Below, piece after piece: positions 37,265 through 46,420 of a stretch of DNA of 64,000 nucleotides; the first letter of the stretch is position 1; each line of letters opens with the position of its first letter. The DNA comes from Streptomyces fradiae (GTDB taxonomy: Bacteria; Actinomycetota; Actinomycetes; Streptomycetales; Streptomycetaceae), in assembly GCF_041270065.1 (NCBI RefSeq), contig NZ_CP065958.1, forward strand, positions 3,968,001-4,032,000, read 5' to 3'. The translations under genes and the position numbers were made by a program. The notes below the pieces were generated by a model that was given only the letters and a program-made list of their open reading frames with translations, made no database searches and was not told the origin of the DNA.

Positions 37265-40200
37265 ATGTTTCACGTGAAACCGATCGATCCGCGTCTGATG
37301 CGCTACGCACGGGCCACCCGGTTGTTCCTGCTCGCGGTGGTCGGTCTCGGCCTGGTCGGGGCGGCCCTGATCGTCGGCCAGGCGATGCTCATCGCCGAGG
37401 TCGTGGTGGGGGCCTTCCAGAAGGGTCTGTCGGTCTCCGGGCTCGGCACGCCCCTGCTGCTGCTCGCCGCGGTGGCGGTCGGGCGGGCGCTGGTCTCCTG
37501 GCTCACCGAGCTCGCGGCCCACCGGGCGAGCGCGGCGGTCAAGTCCGAACTGCGCGGCCGGCTGCTCGAGCGGGCCGCGCGGCTCGGCCCTGGCTGGCTC
37601 GGCGGGCAGAAGGCCGGTTCGCTGGCCGCGCTCGCGACCCGGGGCGTGGACGCCCTGGACGACTACTTCGCCCGCTATCTGCCCCAGTTGGGGCTCGCGG
37701 TCGTGGTGCCGGTGGCGGTGCTCGCCCGGATCGTCACCGAGGACTGGATCTCGGCGGCGATCATCGTGGTGACCCTGCCGCTGATCCCGGTCTTCATGAT
37801 CCTCATCGGCTGGTACACCCAGGCCCGGATGGACCGGCAGTGGAAGCTGCTGTCCCGGCTCTCCGGCCACTTCCTGGACGTGGTGGCCGGCCTGCCCACG
37901 CTGAAGGTGTTCGGCCGGGCCAAGGCCCAGGCCGAGAACATCCGGGCGATCACCGCCGACTACCGGCGGGCGACCATGCGGACGCTGCGGATCGCGTTCC
38001 TCTCCTCCTTCGCCCTGGAGCTGCTCTCGACCCTGTCGGTCGCGCTGGTCGCGGTCGCGATCGGCATGCGGCTGGTCCACGGCGACCTCGACCTCTACAC
38101 CGGGCTCGTCATCCTGGTCCTCGCGCCCGAGGCGTATCTGCCGCTGCGGCAGGTGGGCACGCAGTACCACGCGGCCGCCGAGGGGCTCGCCGCCGCCGAG
38201 GAGATCTTCGAGGTCGTCGAAAGCCCGCTGCCGGCCGGCGGTACGGGGGCGGTGCCCGCGTCGGTACGCCTGGAGCTCGACCGGGTCACCGTCCGGCACC
38301 CGGGGCGCGCCGCGCCCTCCCTGGACGCCGCCTCCCTCACCGTGGAGCCCGGCGAGACCGTGGCCCTGGTCGGGCCGAGCGGTGTCGGCAAGTCCACCCT
38401 GCTCGACGTGGTGCTCGGCTTCACCGCCCCCGAGGAGGGCACCGTCCGGATCGGCGGCCAGGACCTGGCCTCCCTCGACCTGGAGCAGTGGCGCTCCCGG
38501 ATCGCCTGGGTGCCGCAGCGGCCCTGTCTCTTCGCCGGGACGATCGCCGAGAACGTACGGCTCGCCCGGCCCGACGCCTCCGACGAGGCGGTACGGCAGG
38601 CGCTCGGCGACGCGGGCGCCGACGCGTTCGTCGCCGAACTGCCCGACGGCGCGGACACCGCCCTCGGCGAGGACGGTGCCGGCCTCTCGGCCGGCCAGCG
38701 CCAGCGCCTGGCCCTGGCCCGGGCCTTCCTCGCCGACCGGCCGGTCCTGCTGCTCGACGAGCCGACCGCCGCGCTCGACGGCGAGACCGAGGCGGCCGTC
38801 GTCGACGCCGTCCGCCGCCTCTCCACCACCCGCACCGTCCTCCTGGTCGTCCACCGCCCCGCCCTCCTCGCCGTCGCCGACCGCGTGGTCCACCTGGCCC
38901 CGGCGGTGCGGGCGGACGAGGGCGCGGGCGGGGCGGCGGAGGCTGTGGGCGGTGCCGGTGCCGTGGGGCATCCGCAGGTGGCCGGGCTGCTGCCGGACGG
39001 CGCTCCCGCGACCGCCACGAGGGCCGAGGGTCTCGTCCGGGCGGAGCCGGGTGCCGCCGTCCCGGACAGCGCTCCCGCGTCGGGCGCCCCGGCGGCGGCC
39101 GAAGCCGCGGTGAACGGCGCGTGGTCCGTCTTCCGGCGGGTGCGGGGGATGGCCGGGCGGTTCAGGGGGCGGATGGGGCTGGCGCTGGGGCTCGGGAGTC
39201 TGGCGCTGGGGTCGGCCGTGGGGCTGATGGCGGTGTCCGGGTGGCTGATCTCGCGGGCCTCCGAGCAGCCGCCGGTGCTCTATCTGATGGTCGCGGTCAC
39301 CGCGACCCGCGCCTTCGGTATCGGGCGGGCCGTGTTCCGGTACGCGGAGCGGCTGGTGTCGCACGACGCCGTGCTGCGGATGCTCGCCGACCTCCGGGTC
39401 GCGGTCTACCGGCGGCTCGAGCGGATCGCCCCGGCCGGACTGCGCCGCACCCGGCGCGGCGATCTGCTCGCCCGGCTCGTGCAGGACGTGGACGCGCTCC
39501 AGGACTACTGGCTGCGCTGGCTGCTGCCCGCGGGCGCGGCCGTCGTCGTCGGCGCCGGGTCGGTCGGGTTCCTCGCCTGGCTGCTGCCCGAGGCCGGGGC
39601 GGTGCTCGCCGCCGGCCTGCTGGTCGCCGGCGTCCTCGCCCCGATGGCCGGCGGCGCGCTCGCCCGGCGGGCCGAGCGGCAACTGGCGCCCGCGCGCGGT
39701 CTGCTCACCACCGCCGTTGTCGACCTGCTGCGCGGCTGCGCCGAACTCACCGTGGCCGGCGCCCTGGACGCCCGCCTGGCGCGCGCCGGGCGGGCCGACC
39801 GTACCCTCACCGGCATCGCCTCCCGGCAGTCCGCCGCCACCGCCCTGGGTGCCGGGCTCTCGGCCCTGGTCGGCGGCCTCACCGTCGCCGCCGCCGCGCT
39901 CGTCGGCGTGCAGGGGGTCCGCGACGGCCGCCTCGACGGCGTCGCGCTCGCCGTCGTGGTGCTCACCCCGCTGGCCGCCTTCGAGGCCGTCAACGGACTG
40001 CCGCTCGCCGTGCAGTACCGCCAGCGGGTGCGGCGCAGCGCCGAGCGGGTGCTCGACGTGCTCGACGCGCCCGTGCCCGTACACGAGCCGGCGACGCCCG
40101 CCACTCCCCCGGCGAGTCCGTTCCCGCTGGAACTGGCCGGGCTCTCCGCGCGGCACGCCGGGCAGGACCGGCCGGCCCTGGCCGACTTCGCGCTCACCCT

Positions 40201-40918
40201 CCCGGCCGGGCGCCGGGTCGCCGTGGTCGGCGCGTCCGGCTCCGGCAAGACCACGCTCGCGCAGGTGCTGCTTCGCTTCCTGGACGCCGAGTCCGGCACG
40301 TACCGGATCGGCGGAGCCGACGCGGCGGAGCTCGACGGCGACGCCGTGCGCCGGCTCGTCGGCCTGTGCGCGCAGGACGCGCACCTCTTCGACAGCACAC
40401 TGCGCGAGAACCTGCGGCTCGCCAGGACCGGAGCGGACGACGCCGAGCTGCGCGAGGCGCTGCGCCGGGCGCGGCTCCTGGAGTGGGTGGACGCGCTGCC
40501 CGACGGGCTCGACACGCTCGTCGGCGAGCACGGCTCCCGGCTCTCCGGCGGGCAGCGGCAGCGGCTCGCGCTCGCCCGGGCGCTGCTCGCCGACTTCCCG
40601 GTCCTGGTCCTCGACGAGCCGGCCGAGCACCTGGACCTGGCGACGGCCGACGCGCTCACCGACGACCTGCTGCGGGTCACCGAGGGCCGCACCACCGTCC
40701 TCATCACCCACCGGCTGCGCGGTCTCGACGCCGTCGACGAGGTCGTGGTCCTGGACCGCGGCCGCACCGTGCAGCGCGGGAGCTACGCCGAGCTCGCGGC
40801 GGCCGACGGCCCGCTGCGGCGGATGCTGGAACAGGAGCGGGAGAGCGATCTGCTGCTCGCCCCGTCGACCACGACCACGGCAGCCACCTCTGACCGTCCG
40901 ACTTTTCTCTCCAAATAG
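37265..40918 (+). CDS. cydCD: CydD-CydC fusion ABC exporter (bd oxidase assembly)
   Basis: 1217 residues: two complete half-transporters in one chain. The first half (CydD-like) has six membrane helices and an ATPase with GPSGVGKSTLL and LSAGQRQRLALARA; a ~70-residue Ala/Gly-rich linker follows, then a second half (CydC-like) with GASGSGKTTLAQ and LSGGQRQRLALARA. E. coli uses two separate proteins to export thiols and support haem incorporation; fusion is usual in streptomycetes. Codons 2-6 lie within a parS site, giving the N-terminus MFHVKP. Confidence 0.94.
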   Translation: MFHVKPIDPRLMRYARATRLFLLAVVGLGLVGAALIVGQAMLIAEVVVGAFQKGLSVSGLGTPLLLLAAVAVGRALVSWLTELAAHRASAAVKSELRGRLLERAARLGPGWLGGQKAGSLAALATRGVDALDDYFARYLPQLGLAVVVPVAVLARIVTEDWISAAIIVVTLPLIPVFMILIGWYTQARMDRQWKLLSRLSGHFLDVVAGLPTLKVFGRAKAQAENIRAITADYRRATMRTLRIAFLSSFALELLSTLSVALVAVAIGMRLVHGDLDLYTGLVILVLAPEAYLPLRQVGTQYHAAAEGLAAAEEIFEVVESPLPAGGTGAVPASVRLELDRVTVRHPGRAAPSLDAASLTVEPGETVALVGPSGVGKSTLLDVVLGFTAPEEGTVRIGGQDLASLDLEQWRSRIAWVPQRPCLFAGTIAENVRLARPDASDEAVRQALGDAGADAFVAELPDGADTALGEDGAGLSAGQRQRLALARAFLADRPVLLLDEPTAALDGETEAAVVDAVRRLSTTRTVLLVVHRPALLAVADRVVHLAPAVRADEGAGGAAEAVGGAGAVGHPQVAGLLPDGAPATATRAEGLVRAEPGAAVPDSAPASGAPAAAEAAVNGAWSVFRRVRGMAGRFRGRMGLALGLGSLALGSAVGLMAVSGWLISRASEQPPVLYLMVAVTATRAFGIGRAVFRYAERLVSHDAVLRMLADLRVAVYRRLERIAPAGLRRTRRGDLLARLVQDVDALQDYWLRWLLPAGAAVVVGAGSVGFLAWLLPEAGAVLAAGLLVAGVLAPMAGGALARRAERQLAPARGLLTTAVVDLLRGCAELTVAGALDARLARAGRADRTLTGIASRQSAATALGAGLSALVGGLTVAAAALVGVQGVRDGRLDGVALAVVVLTPLAAFEAVNGLPLAVQYRQRVRRSAERVLDVLDAPVPVHEPATPATPPASPFPLELAGLSARHAGQDRPALADFALTLPAGRRVAVVGASGSGKTTLAQVLLRFLDAESGTYRIGGADAAELDGDAVRRLVGLCAQDAHLFDSTLRENLRLARTGADDAELREALRRARLLEWVDALPDGLDTLVGEHGSRLSGGQRQRLALARALLADFPVLVLDEPAEHLDLATADALTDDLLRVTEGRTTVLITHRLRGLDAVDEVVVLDRGRTVQRGSYAELAAADGPLRRMLEQERESDLLLAPSTTTTAATSDRPTFLSK
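37267..37280. other. parS site 5, overlapping the cydCD start
   Basis: Exact GTTTCACGTGAAAC beginning at the third base of the ATG at 37265. It is the most distal parS found in this window. Confidence 0.9.
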
Positions 40919-40938
40919 GACTAACTAGGCTCACGACC

Positions 40939-42651
40939 ATGACAGCCGCCGTGCCCGACGCCCCGGACCCGCTCGAAGCCGCGACCCAGGCCACCCGCAG
41001 CCTGCACGGCCTCTCCACCGAGCTCACCGCGCGCGTGCCGCAGCTCCTGGAGGCGATGCGCTCCGTCGGCACCGGCCTCGAACTGCACACCACGCTCGAC
41101 CGGATCTGCGAGACCGCCGCCGAGCTCGCGGGCGCCCGCTACGCCGCCATCGGCGTGATCGACGAAGAGGGCGAAGGACTCTCCGACTTCGTCACCTACG
41201 GGGTCGGGGAGGAGGTCGCCCGCCGCATCGGGCGGCGCCCCGACGGCCACGCGGGGCTGCTCGGCGCGCTGATCCGGGAGCCGCAGACCATCCGCCTCGC
41301 CGATCTGTCGGGCGACCCGCGCTCGGCCGGCTTCCCGCCCGGGCACCCGCCGATGAAGACCTTCCTCGGCGTCCCCATCCGGGTCCAGGGCGAGATCTTC
41401 GGCAACCTCTACCTCGCCGAGAAGAACGGCGGCGGCGAGTTCAACGACTACGACGTGCACATGGTCCGGGTGCTCGCGACCGAGGCCGGGATCGCCATCG
41501 GCAACGCCCGGCTCTACGAGGCCGCCCGGCAGCGCGAGCGCTGGATCGACGGCTCGGTCGCCGTCACCACCGCGCTGCTCTCCGGCGGCGACGCGGACGA
41601 CGCGCTCACCGTCGTCGCCGAACAGGCCCGCCGGCTCGCCGACGCGGCCGCGGGCATCGTCATGCTGCCGGCCGAGGAGGGCGGTCTGGAGATCGTGGCC
41701 GTCTGCTCGGCGCACGCGAGCAAGTCCCTCGGGGTGGTGATCCCGCCGGAGAGCCCGGTGGTGGAGCTGCTCTTGGAGGGCGAGGCGGTGTTCGTCGACG
41801 ACGCCTCCACGGACCCGCGGATGCTCAGCAGCCTCTCCGCGCAGTACGGGCCCGCGATGCTGCTGCCGCTGCAGAGCGGCGGGCGGGTGCTCGGCGCCCT
41901 CGCCACCCCGCGGGCGCGCGGCGACCGCCCGTTCACGGAGGCCGAACGGACCCTGGCCACGCAGTTCGCCTCGCAGGCGGCGCTCGCCCTGATGATGGCC
42001 GAGGCCCAGCGCGACCGGGAGCGGCTCGCGGTCTACGAGGACCGCGACCGGATCGCCCGGGACCTGCACGACCTGGTCATCCAGCGCCTGTTCGCCACCG
42101 GGATGATGCTGGAGAGCGCCCAGCGGAAGTCGATCGTGCCGGCCGTGCGCGAGGGCGTCGGCAAGGCCGTCGACGAGCTGGACGTGACCATCCAGGAGAT
42201 CCGCACAGCGATCTTCGCGCTCCAGCAGGGCCCGGCCGAGGCGCCGTCGGGGCTGCGCACCCGGGTGCTCCGGGAGATCAACATGGCGGCCGTGCCGCTC
42301 GGCTTCAAGCCCGCGCACCGCTTCCTCGGCGCGATCGACGCGACGGTCGGCGACCTCACCGGCAAGAACCTCATCGCTGCGCTGCGCGAGGCGCTCTCCA
42401 ACGCCTTCCGGCACGCCGGGGCGGGCCGCATCGAGGTGGTCGTGGACGCGACCGTGACCCTGCCCGACGGCACCCCCGGCGTGCGCCTGTCGGTCGCCGA
42501 CGACGGCGTCGGCCTCCCGGAGGGCGGCCGACGCAGCGGTCTGCGCAACCTGGCCCGCCGCGCCGAGTCGCTGGGCGGCGCGAGCTGGTGCGACCCGGGC
42601 ATCGGCGAGGACGGCGGCGGCACGACGGTGGTGTGGGAGGCCCCGCTGTAG
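40939..42651 (+). CDS. GAF-GAF sensor histidine kinase (DevS/DosS-like)
   Basis: 570 residues: two GAF domains (about 50-200 and 215-350), a HisKA_3 dimerisation segment with the phospho-acceptor His near residue 377 in RIARDLHDLVIQRLFATGMM, and an ATPase domain (EALSNAFRHAGAGRIEV, VADDGVGLPEGG). This is the DevS/DosS architecture used in actinobacteria for oxygen, CO or redox sensing. Its place 20 bp after the bd oxidase operon fits a redox role. No response regulator gene is adjacent. Confidence 0.9.
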   Translation: MTAAVPDAPDPLEAATQATRSLHGLSTELTARVPQLLEAMRSVGTGLELHTTLDRICETAAELAGARYAAIGVIDEEGEGLSDFVTYGVGEEVARRIGRRPDGHAGLLGALIREPQTIRLADLSGDPRSAGFPPGHPPMKTFLGVPIRVQGEIFGNLYLAEKNGGGEFNDYDVHMVRVLATEAGIAIGNARLYEAARQRERWIDGSVAVTTALLSGGDADDALTVVAEQARRLADAAAGIVMLPAEEGGLEIVAVCSAHASKSLGVVIPPESPVVELLLEGEAVFVDDASTDPRMLSSLSAQYGPAMLLPLQSGGRVLGALATPRARGDRPFTEAERTLATQFASQAALALMMAEAQRDRERLAVYEDRDRIARDLHDLVIQRLFATGMMLESAQRKSIVPAVREGVGKAVDELDVTIQEIRTAIFALQQGPAEAPSGLRTRVLREINMAAVPLGFKPAHRFLGAIDATVGDLTGKNLIAALREALSNAFRHAGAGRIEVVVDATVTLPDGTPGVRLSVADDGVGLPEGGRRSGLRNLARRAESLGGASWCDPGIGEDGGGTTVVWEAPL

Positions 42652-42670
42652 CGGCGCCCTTGCGCTGACG

Positions 42671-43531
42671 CTACCTGTCCCGTACGGCTTCGGCGACGAG
42701 CTCCTCGATGATCACCGCGACGCCGTCCTCGTTGTTGCCGGCGGTGCGGCCGGTGGCGGCGGCGATCACGTCGGGGTGGGCGTTGCCCATGGCGTACGAG
42801 CGGCCGGCCCAGGCGAGCATCTCGATGTCGTTCGGCATGTCGCCGAAGGCGGCGACCTCCTCGGGCGCGATGCCGCGCTCGGCGCAGCAGTGCGCCAGGG
42901 TGGAGGCCTTGGAGACGCCGAGGCCGCTGATCTCGATGAGCGCGGTGGGGCTGGAGCGGGTGAAGGAGGCCAGGTCGCCGGCGGCCTCGCGGGCGGTGGC
43001 GAGGAAGACGTCCGGGTCGAGCTCGGGGTGCTGGGCGAGCAGTTTGATGACCGGGGCGGCGGCGCCCGGGGCCTCCTCGAAGAGGAGCTTCTCGGCGGTG
43101 GCCACGGTGGCGCCCGGGTCGAGGAAGAACGGCGGGTACTTCGGCTCGTAGTGGATGCCGGTGGTCAGCTCCACGGCGAAGCTGGTGCCGGGGGCGGCGG
43201 CGCGCAGCGCCCGTACGACCTCCAGGGCGACGGGGCGCTCCAGGGGACGCACCTCCAGAAACGTTCCTCCGGCGTGGAGGTCCACCACCGCGGCGCCGTT
43301 CGCGCAGATGGCGAGGCCGTGACCGTGGACGTGGGCGCTGACGACGTCCATCCAGCGGGCCGGGCGGCCGGTGACGAAGAAGACCTCGATGCCCGCCCGC
43401 TCGGCTGCGGCGAGCGCCGCGATGGTGCGCTCGGAGACGGACTTGTCGTCCCGCAGGAGGGTGCCGTCGAGGTCGGTGGCGATCAGCCGGACGGCCGGGG
43501 CTTCGGAGCGCGCGGAGTGGGATGAGGTCAC
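42671..43531 (-). CDS. Cof-type HAD hydrolase
   Basis: 286 residues with HAD motif I IATDLDGTLLRDD, motif II FFVTGRP, and motif IV FGDMPNDIEML, plus a C2-type cap. These cytosolic enzymes dephosphorylate sugar phosphates and cofactors. The GTG at 43531 is used because no ATG fits; the ribosome site is weak. It is convergent with the kinase gene. Confidence 0.83.
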   Translation of the reverse strand: MTSSHSARSEAPAVRLIATDLDGTLLRDDKSVSERTIAALAAAERAGIEVFFVTGRPARWMDVVSAHVHGHGLAICANGAAVVDLHAGGTFLEVRPLERPVALEVVRALRAAAPGTSFAVELTTGIHYEPKYPPFFLDPGATVATAEKLLFEEAPGAAAPVIKLLAQHPELDPDVFLATAREAAGDLASFTRSSPTALIEISGLGVSKASTLAHCCAERGIAPEEVAAFGDMPNDIEMLAWAGRSYAMGNAHPDVIAAATGRTAGNNEDGVAVIIEELVAEAVRDR

Positions 43532-43638
43532 CGCACCATTCTTCCGCACAACCTGCACGGGCGTGCGAGGGGGCGCACATTTGAGTAACCGATATGTCAC
43601 TCCGTGACGCCGCGGATGCTGCGCCCCCTCGGGCCGCG

Positions 43639-44538
43639 CTAGCTCCCGAGCTGGGCGAGCGCCTCGGTGGCGATGCGCTCGAAGACCGCCTGGTCGGTGG
43701 CGAAGTCGGAGTCCGGGATCGGCCAGTGGACGACGATCTCGGTGAAGCCGAGTTCCTGGTGGCGGCCGGCGAAGTCGACGAAGGCGTCGAGGGAGCGCAG
43801 CACGGTGTTCTGCTCCGGGGTGAAGCCGGTGAGCAGGATCTTGTCGAGCTCGGTGACGTCCCGGCCGGTCTCGGCGCAGGCCTTGCCGAGCTTCTCGATC
43901 TGGCCGCGGAGCGCCGCGAGGGACTGCTCGGGCGTCCCCGTCTCGAACAGCTTCGGGTCGCCGGTGGTGACCCAGGCCTGCCCGTGCCGGGCCGCCAGCT
44001 TCAGACCGCGCGGCCCGGTCGCGGCGACCGCGAAGGGCAGCCGGGGCCGCTGGACGCAGCCGGGGATCGCGCGGGCCTCGTCCGCGGTGTAGAAGGTGCC
44101 CCGCTCGGTCACGGACTCCTCGGTGAGCAGCCGGTCGAGCAGCGGCACGAACTCGGCGAACCGGTCGGCGCGCTCCTTCGGCGTCCAGGCCTCCTGGCCG
44201 AGCGCGGTGGCGTCGAAGCCGTTGCCGCCCGCGCCGATGCCGAGGGTGACCCGGCCGCCGGAGATGTCGTCGAGCGACATGAGCTCCTTGGCGAGGGTGA
44301 CCGGGTGCCGGAAGTTCGGCGAGGTCACGAGGGTGCCCAGGCGCAGTCGCTCGGTCGCGCCGGCGGCGGCGGTGAGGGTCGGCAGCGCGCCGAACCAGGT
44401 GCGGTCGCGGAACGAACGCCAGGTGAGGTGGTCGTAGGTGTAGCCGGTGTGGAAGCCCAGCTCCTCGGCCCGCTGCCAGGCGGCGCGGCCGCCCTCGTGC
44501 CAGCGGAAGACGGGAAGGATCACGGTGCTCAGGCGCAT
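43639..44538 (-). CDS. LLM-class (luciferase-like) F420-dependent oxidoreductase
   Basis: 299 residues with the luciferase-like barrel signatures GYTYDHLTWRSF, LGTLVTSPNFRHPVTLAKE and GIGAGGNGFDATALG. In actinobacteria this subgroup commonly uses coenzyme F420; the substrate is unknown. It is the last gene of conserved core character before the regulatory and biosynthetic region. Confidence 0.83.
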   Translation of the reverse strand: MRLSTVILPVFRWHEGGRAAWQRAEELGFHTGYTYDHLTWRSFRDRTWFGALPTLTAAAGATERLRLGTLVTSPNFRHPVTLAKELMSLDDISGGRVTLGIGAGGNGFDATALGQEAWTPKERADRFAEFVPLLDRLLTEESVTERGTFYTADEARAIPGCVQRPRLPFAVAATGPRGLKLAARHGQAWVTTGDPKLFETGTPEQSLAALRGQIEKLGKACAETGRDVTELDKILLTGFTPEQNTVLRSLDAFVDFAGRHQELGFTEIVVHWPIPDSDFATDQAVFERIATEALAQLGS

Positions 44539-44557
44539 GGGTCGACCATACGCGGCC

Positions 44558-45538
44558 TCACAGCCACTGGCGCTGCGCGGTGCGCAGCCCCGCCTCGAAG
44601 CGGCTGCTCGCGCCCAGCCGGCGCATCAGGTCGGCCATCATCCGGCGGACCGTGCGCAGCGACAGACCGAGCTGTTTGCCGGCCGCCTCGTCGGTGAGAC
44701 CGTTGCCGAGGAGCCGCAGCAGCTCCTTCTCCTGGCGGGTCAGTCCGCGGTCGTCACGGTCGTGTCCGGCGCCCAGGGGTGCGGCTGACGCCCACATCTG
44801 GTCGAAGAGCCCGGCGAGCCCCACGACCACCCCCGGCTCGGTCAGCTGCACCGCGCCCTTGCGGGTGTTGTCCGGGTCGGCGGGAACGATGACCGTCTCG
44901 CGGTCGAAGATGATCATGCGGAGGGGGAGCGACGGCACGGTGCGCACCTCGCCGCCCAGCTCGGTGAGCCACTCCGCGTACTCGGTGGTGACGGCGTCGT
45001 TGCGCACGCTGTCCAGATACACGGTCCGCATCCGGACGCCGCGGGCGAGGGTCTGGCGGTCGAGCGGCTTGCTCGCCTCCAGGCTGGCGCGGGACTGGGC
45101 GCCACCGGGGTTGAACGTCAGGCACTCGGAGGTCGCCGCGGCGGCCAGTTCGCCGATCCGCTGCTGTACCGAGTCGATGCCGATGAACTGCTCGGCGACC
45201 CGGTGCCGGGGCCCCGCGTACAGCTTGCTGTAGGAGCTGACCAGCTCGGCCATGTCGGCCTCACAGCGCGCGACCGCCTCCTGGTGTTGCTCCAGTTCGC
45301 GTTTGCGTTGGTTGAGCAGCTCGCGCAAACCCAGGGCCGGATCGCTCGGCTGGAGTTCGTCACCTCGGGGGCATCTTCGCAGCAGCCGGAGGTCGGTGAG
45401 CCGTTCCAGGGCGGCCCGTACCTCGGCCGTGGAGAGCTTCAGCCGCCGGCCGATCTCCGCGACCCCCCAGGCGTGGTTCACCAGCATCAGTTCGTAGACC
45501 GCGGCCGCCTGTTCGTCCAGGCCCAGAAGGTCGAGCAT
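44558..45538 (-). CDS. TrmB-like / LuxR-type two-HTH regulator
   Basis: 326 residues. The N-terminus is a TrmB-like winged helix (YELMLVNHAWGVAEIGRRLK, LERLTDLRLLRRC); a predicted coiled coil (~80-115) follows, then a middle domain related to TrmB sensor domains, and a C-terminal LuxR helix-turn-helix (LTRQEKELLRLLGNGLTDEA, LGLSLRTVRRMMADLMRRLG). Such regulators occur with secondary-metabolite and peptide genes in streptomycetes. It is divergent from the small exported peptide gene, with a TGGCAC-N4-GTGCCA inverted repeat between them. ATG 45538 was chosen; GTG 45556 is possible. Confidence 0.8.
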   Translation of the reverse strand: MLDLLGLDEQAAAVYELMLVNHAWGVAEIGRRLKLSTAEVRAALERLTDLRLLRRCPRGDELQPSDPALGLRELLNQRKRELEQHQEAVARCEADMAELVSSYSKLYAGPRHRVAEQFIGIDSVQQRIGELAAAATSECLTFNPGGAQSRASLEASKPLDRQTLARGVRMRTVYLDSVRNDAVTTEYAEWLTELGGEVRTVPSLPLRMIIFDRETVIVPADPDNTRKGAVQLTEPGVVVGLAGLFDQMWASAAPLGAGHDRDDRGLTRQEKELLRLLGNGLTDEAAGKQLGLSLRTVRRMMADLMRRLGASSRFEAGLRTAQRQWL

Positions 45539-45856
45539 CCCCGTTTCCCCGTTCACTCCCTCGGCAGGCGAACATCCTTCGAACACCGCCGAGGCGATCA
45601 ATCTAAGAGCCGTGCGGAGCGACCGCCAGTCCGTGTGCCGGAACTTGGGGGATCTTGGGGGATTCACCAGAAGGTCTTGGGAATGCGCCGGGCACCCGTC
45701 GCCGTCTGGCACTGAGGTGCCACGTGTTCCTTCCTGCCAACGGATTTGCTTCCGATTCCCTCGGTGCCCCGAGCAAACTGGGCACAGAAACGAACCGCCC
45801 CGGGGGTCCGACCTCCCGGGAGCACGGATCGCCGCACCATTCCAGGGGGATTTCGC
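45539..45856. promoter_or_regulatory. Divergent regulatory region between the TrmB/LuxR regulator and the peptide gene
   Basis: 318 bp with no gene. It contains a perfect inverted repeat TGGCACTGAGGTGCCA at 45707-45722 and a tandem CTTGGGGGAT direct repeat near 45644-45663. Both are candidate binding sites for the neighbouring regulators. The peptide ribosome site AGGGGGA is at 45844-45850. Confidence 0.5.
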
Positions 45857-46069
45857 ATGCTGTTCTTCCGCCGTTACTCCAGCGCCTGTTGCTTCGCCGC
45901 CCTCGCCGCCGCGCTGGTTCTTTCCGGCACCGCTCACACCGCGTGGAACGCGGACCAGAGGTCCACCGTCCCCGCCGCGGACAACCTCAACTGGGACATC
46001 GTCGCGCCCGACCTCGACGAGCCGCTGGCGACGGTCCGCGCCACCCTGGACAACCTCAACTGGGACTGA
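45857..46069 (+). CDS. Small exported peptide with two DNLNWD motifs
   Basis: 70 residues. An N-terminal signal peptide (positive MLFFRRYSS, hydrophobic CCFAALAAALVLSG, likely cleavage after AHTA near residue 29) leaves about 41 mature residues. These carry DNLNWD at 42-47 and again at the very C-terminus, 65-70, separated by a Pro/acidic linker. The exact repetition and terminal position suggest a processed signal or ligand; no family was recognised. AGGGGGA precedes ATG 45857. It starts a rightward unit with the next two genes and is divergent from a TrmB/LuxR regulator. Confidence 0.72.
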   Translation: MLFFRRYSSACCFAALAAALVLSGTAHTAWNADQRSTVPAADNLNWDIVAPDLDEPLATVRATLDNLNWD

Positions 46070-46077
46070 TCCGATCC

Positions 46078-46380
46078 ATGCTGATGACGACCGTCGTCCT
46101 GCGCGCACCCGATGCGACGACGCCCGACCGGCCCGATCCGCAGCTGCTCGCCTCGCTGGTCAGAGCCGTGGCGGTACCCGACGACGGGCTGGAGCACGTG
46201 GCCGTCCGGCAGGCCGACCGGGCGATCGAGCTGGTCCTCTTCCAGACGGTGCGCGAAGCACCGCGAGCTCCGGCCACGGGAGCCGCGATCTGCCGCAGGG
46301 CCCTGCGCCTGGCCCGGCAGCTCGGCGGCTGGACCGTGGGCACCGAGCAACAGGACGCCGCGCCGACGCTCAGACCGTGA
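46078..46380 (+). CDS. Hypothetical protein of the peptide/regulator unit
   Basis: 100 residues, beginning MLMTTVVLRAPDATTPDRPD, 8 bp after the peptide gene. It is mostly helical, charged and soluble, with an Arg-rich helix (AICRRALRLARQLGGW) towards the end. No domain was recognised. The ribosome site is weak, so coupling to the upstream gene is likely. ATG 46084 is an alternative start. Confidence 0.55.
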   Translation: MLMTTVVLRAPDATTPDRPDPQLLASLVRAVAVPDDGLEHVAVRQADRAIELVLFQTVREAPRAPATGAAICRRALRLARQLGGWTVGTEQQDAAPTLRP

Positions 46381-46420
46381 GCCGGCGCCTTTCACAGGAA
46401 AGCACGAGGGGGATGAAAAC

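Noticed and set aside
37253..40711. Long open frame on the minus strand opposite cydCD
   Set aside because: Antisense shadow caused by high GC; no ribosome site and composition unlike a real protein.
36376..40893. Very long open frame (about 1500 codons) on the plus strand
   Set aside because: It is the shadow frame of cydB and cydCD: low-complexity Arg/Ala/Gly translation with no domain, while the chosen frames match CydB and CydCD end to end.
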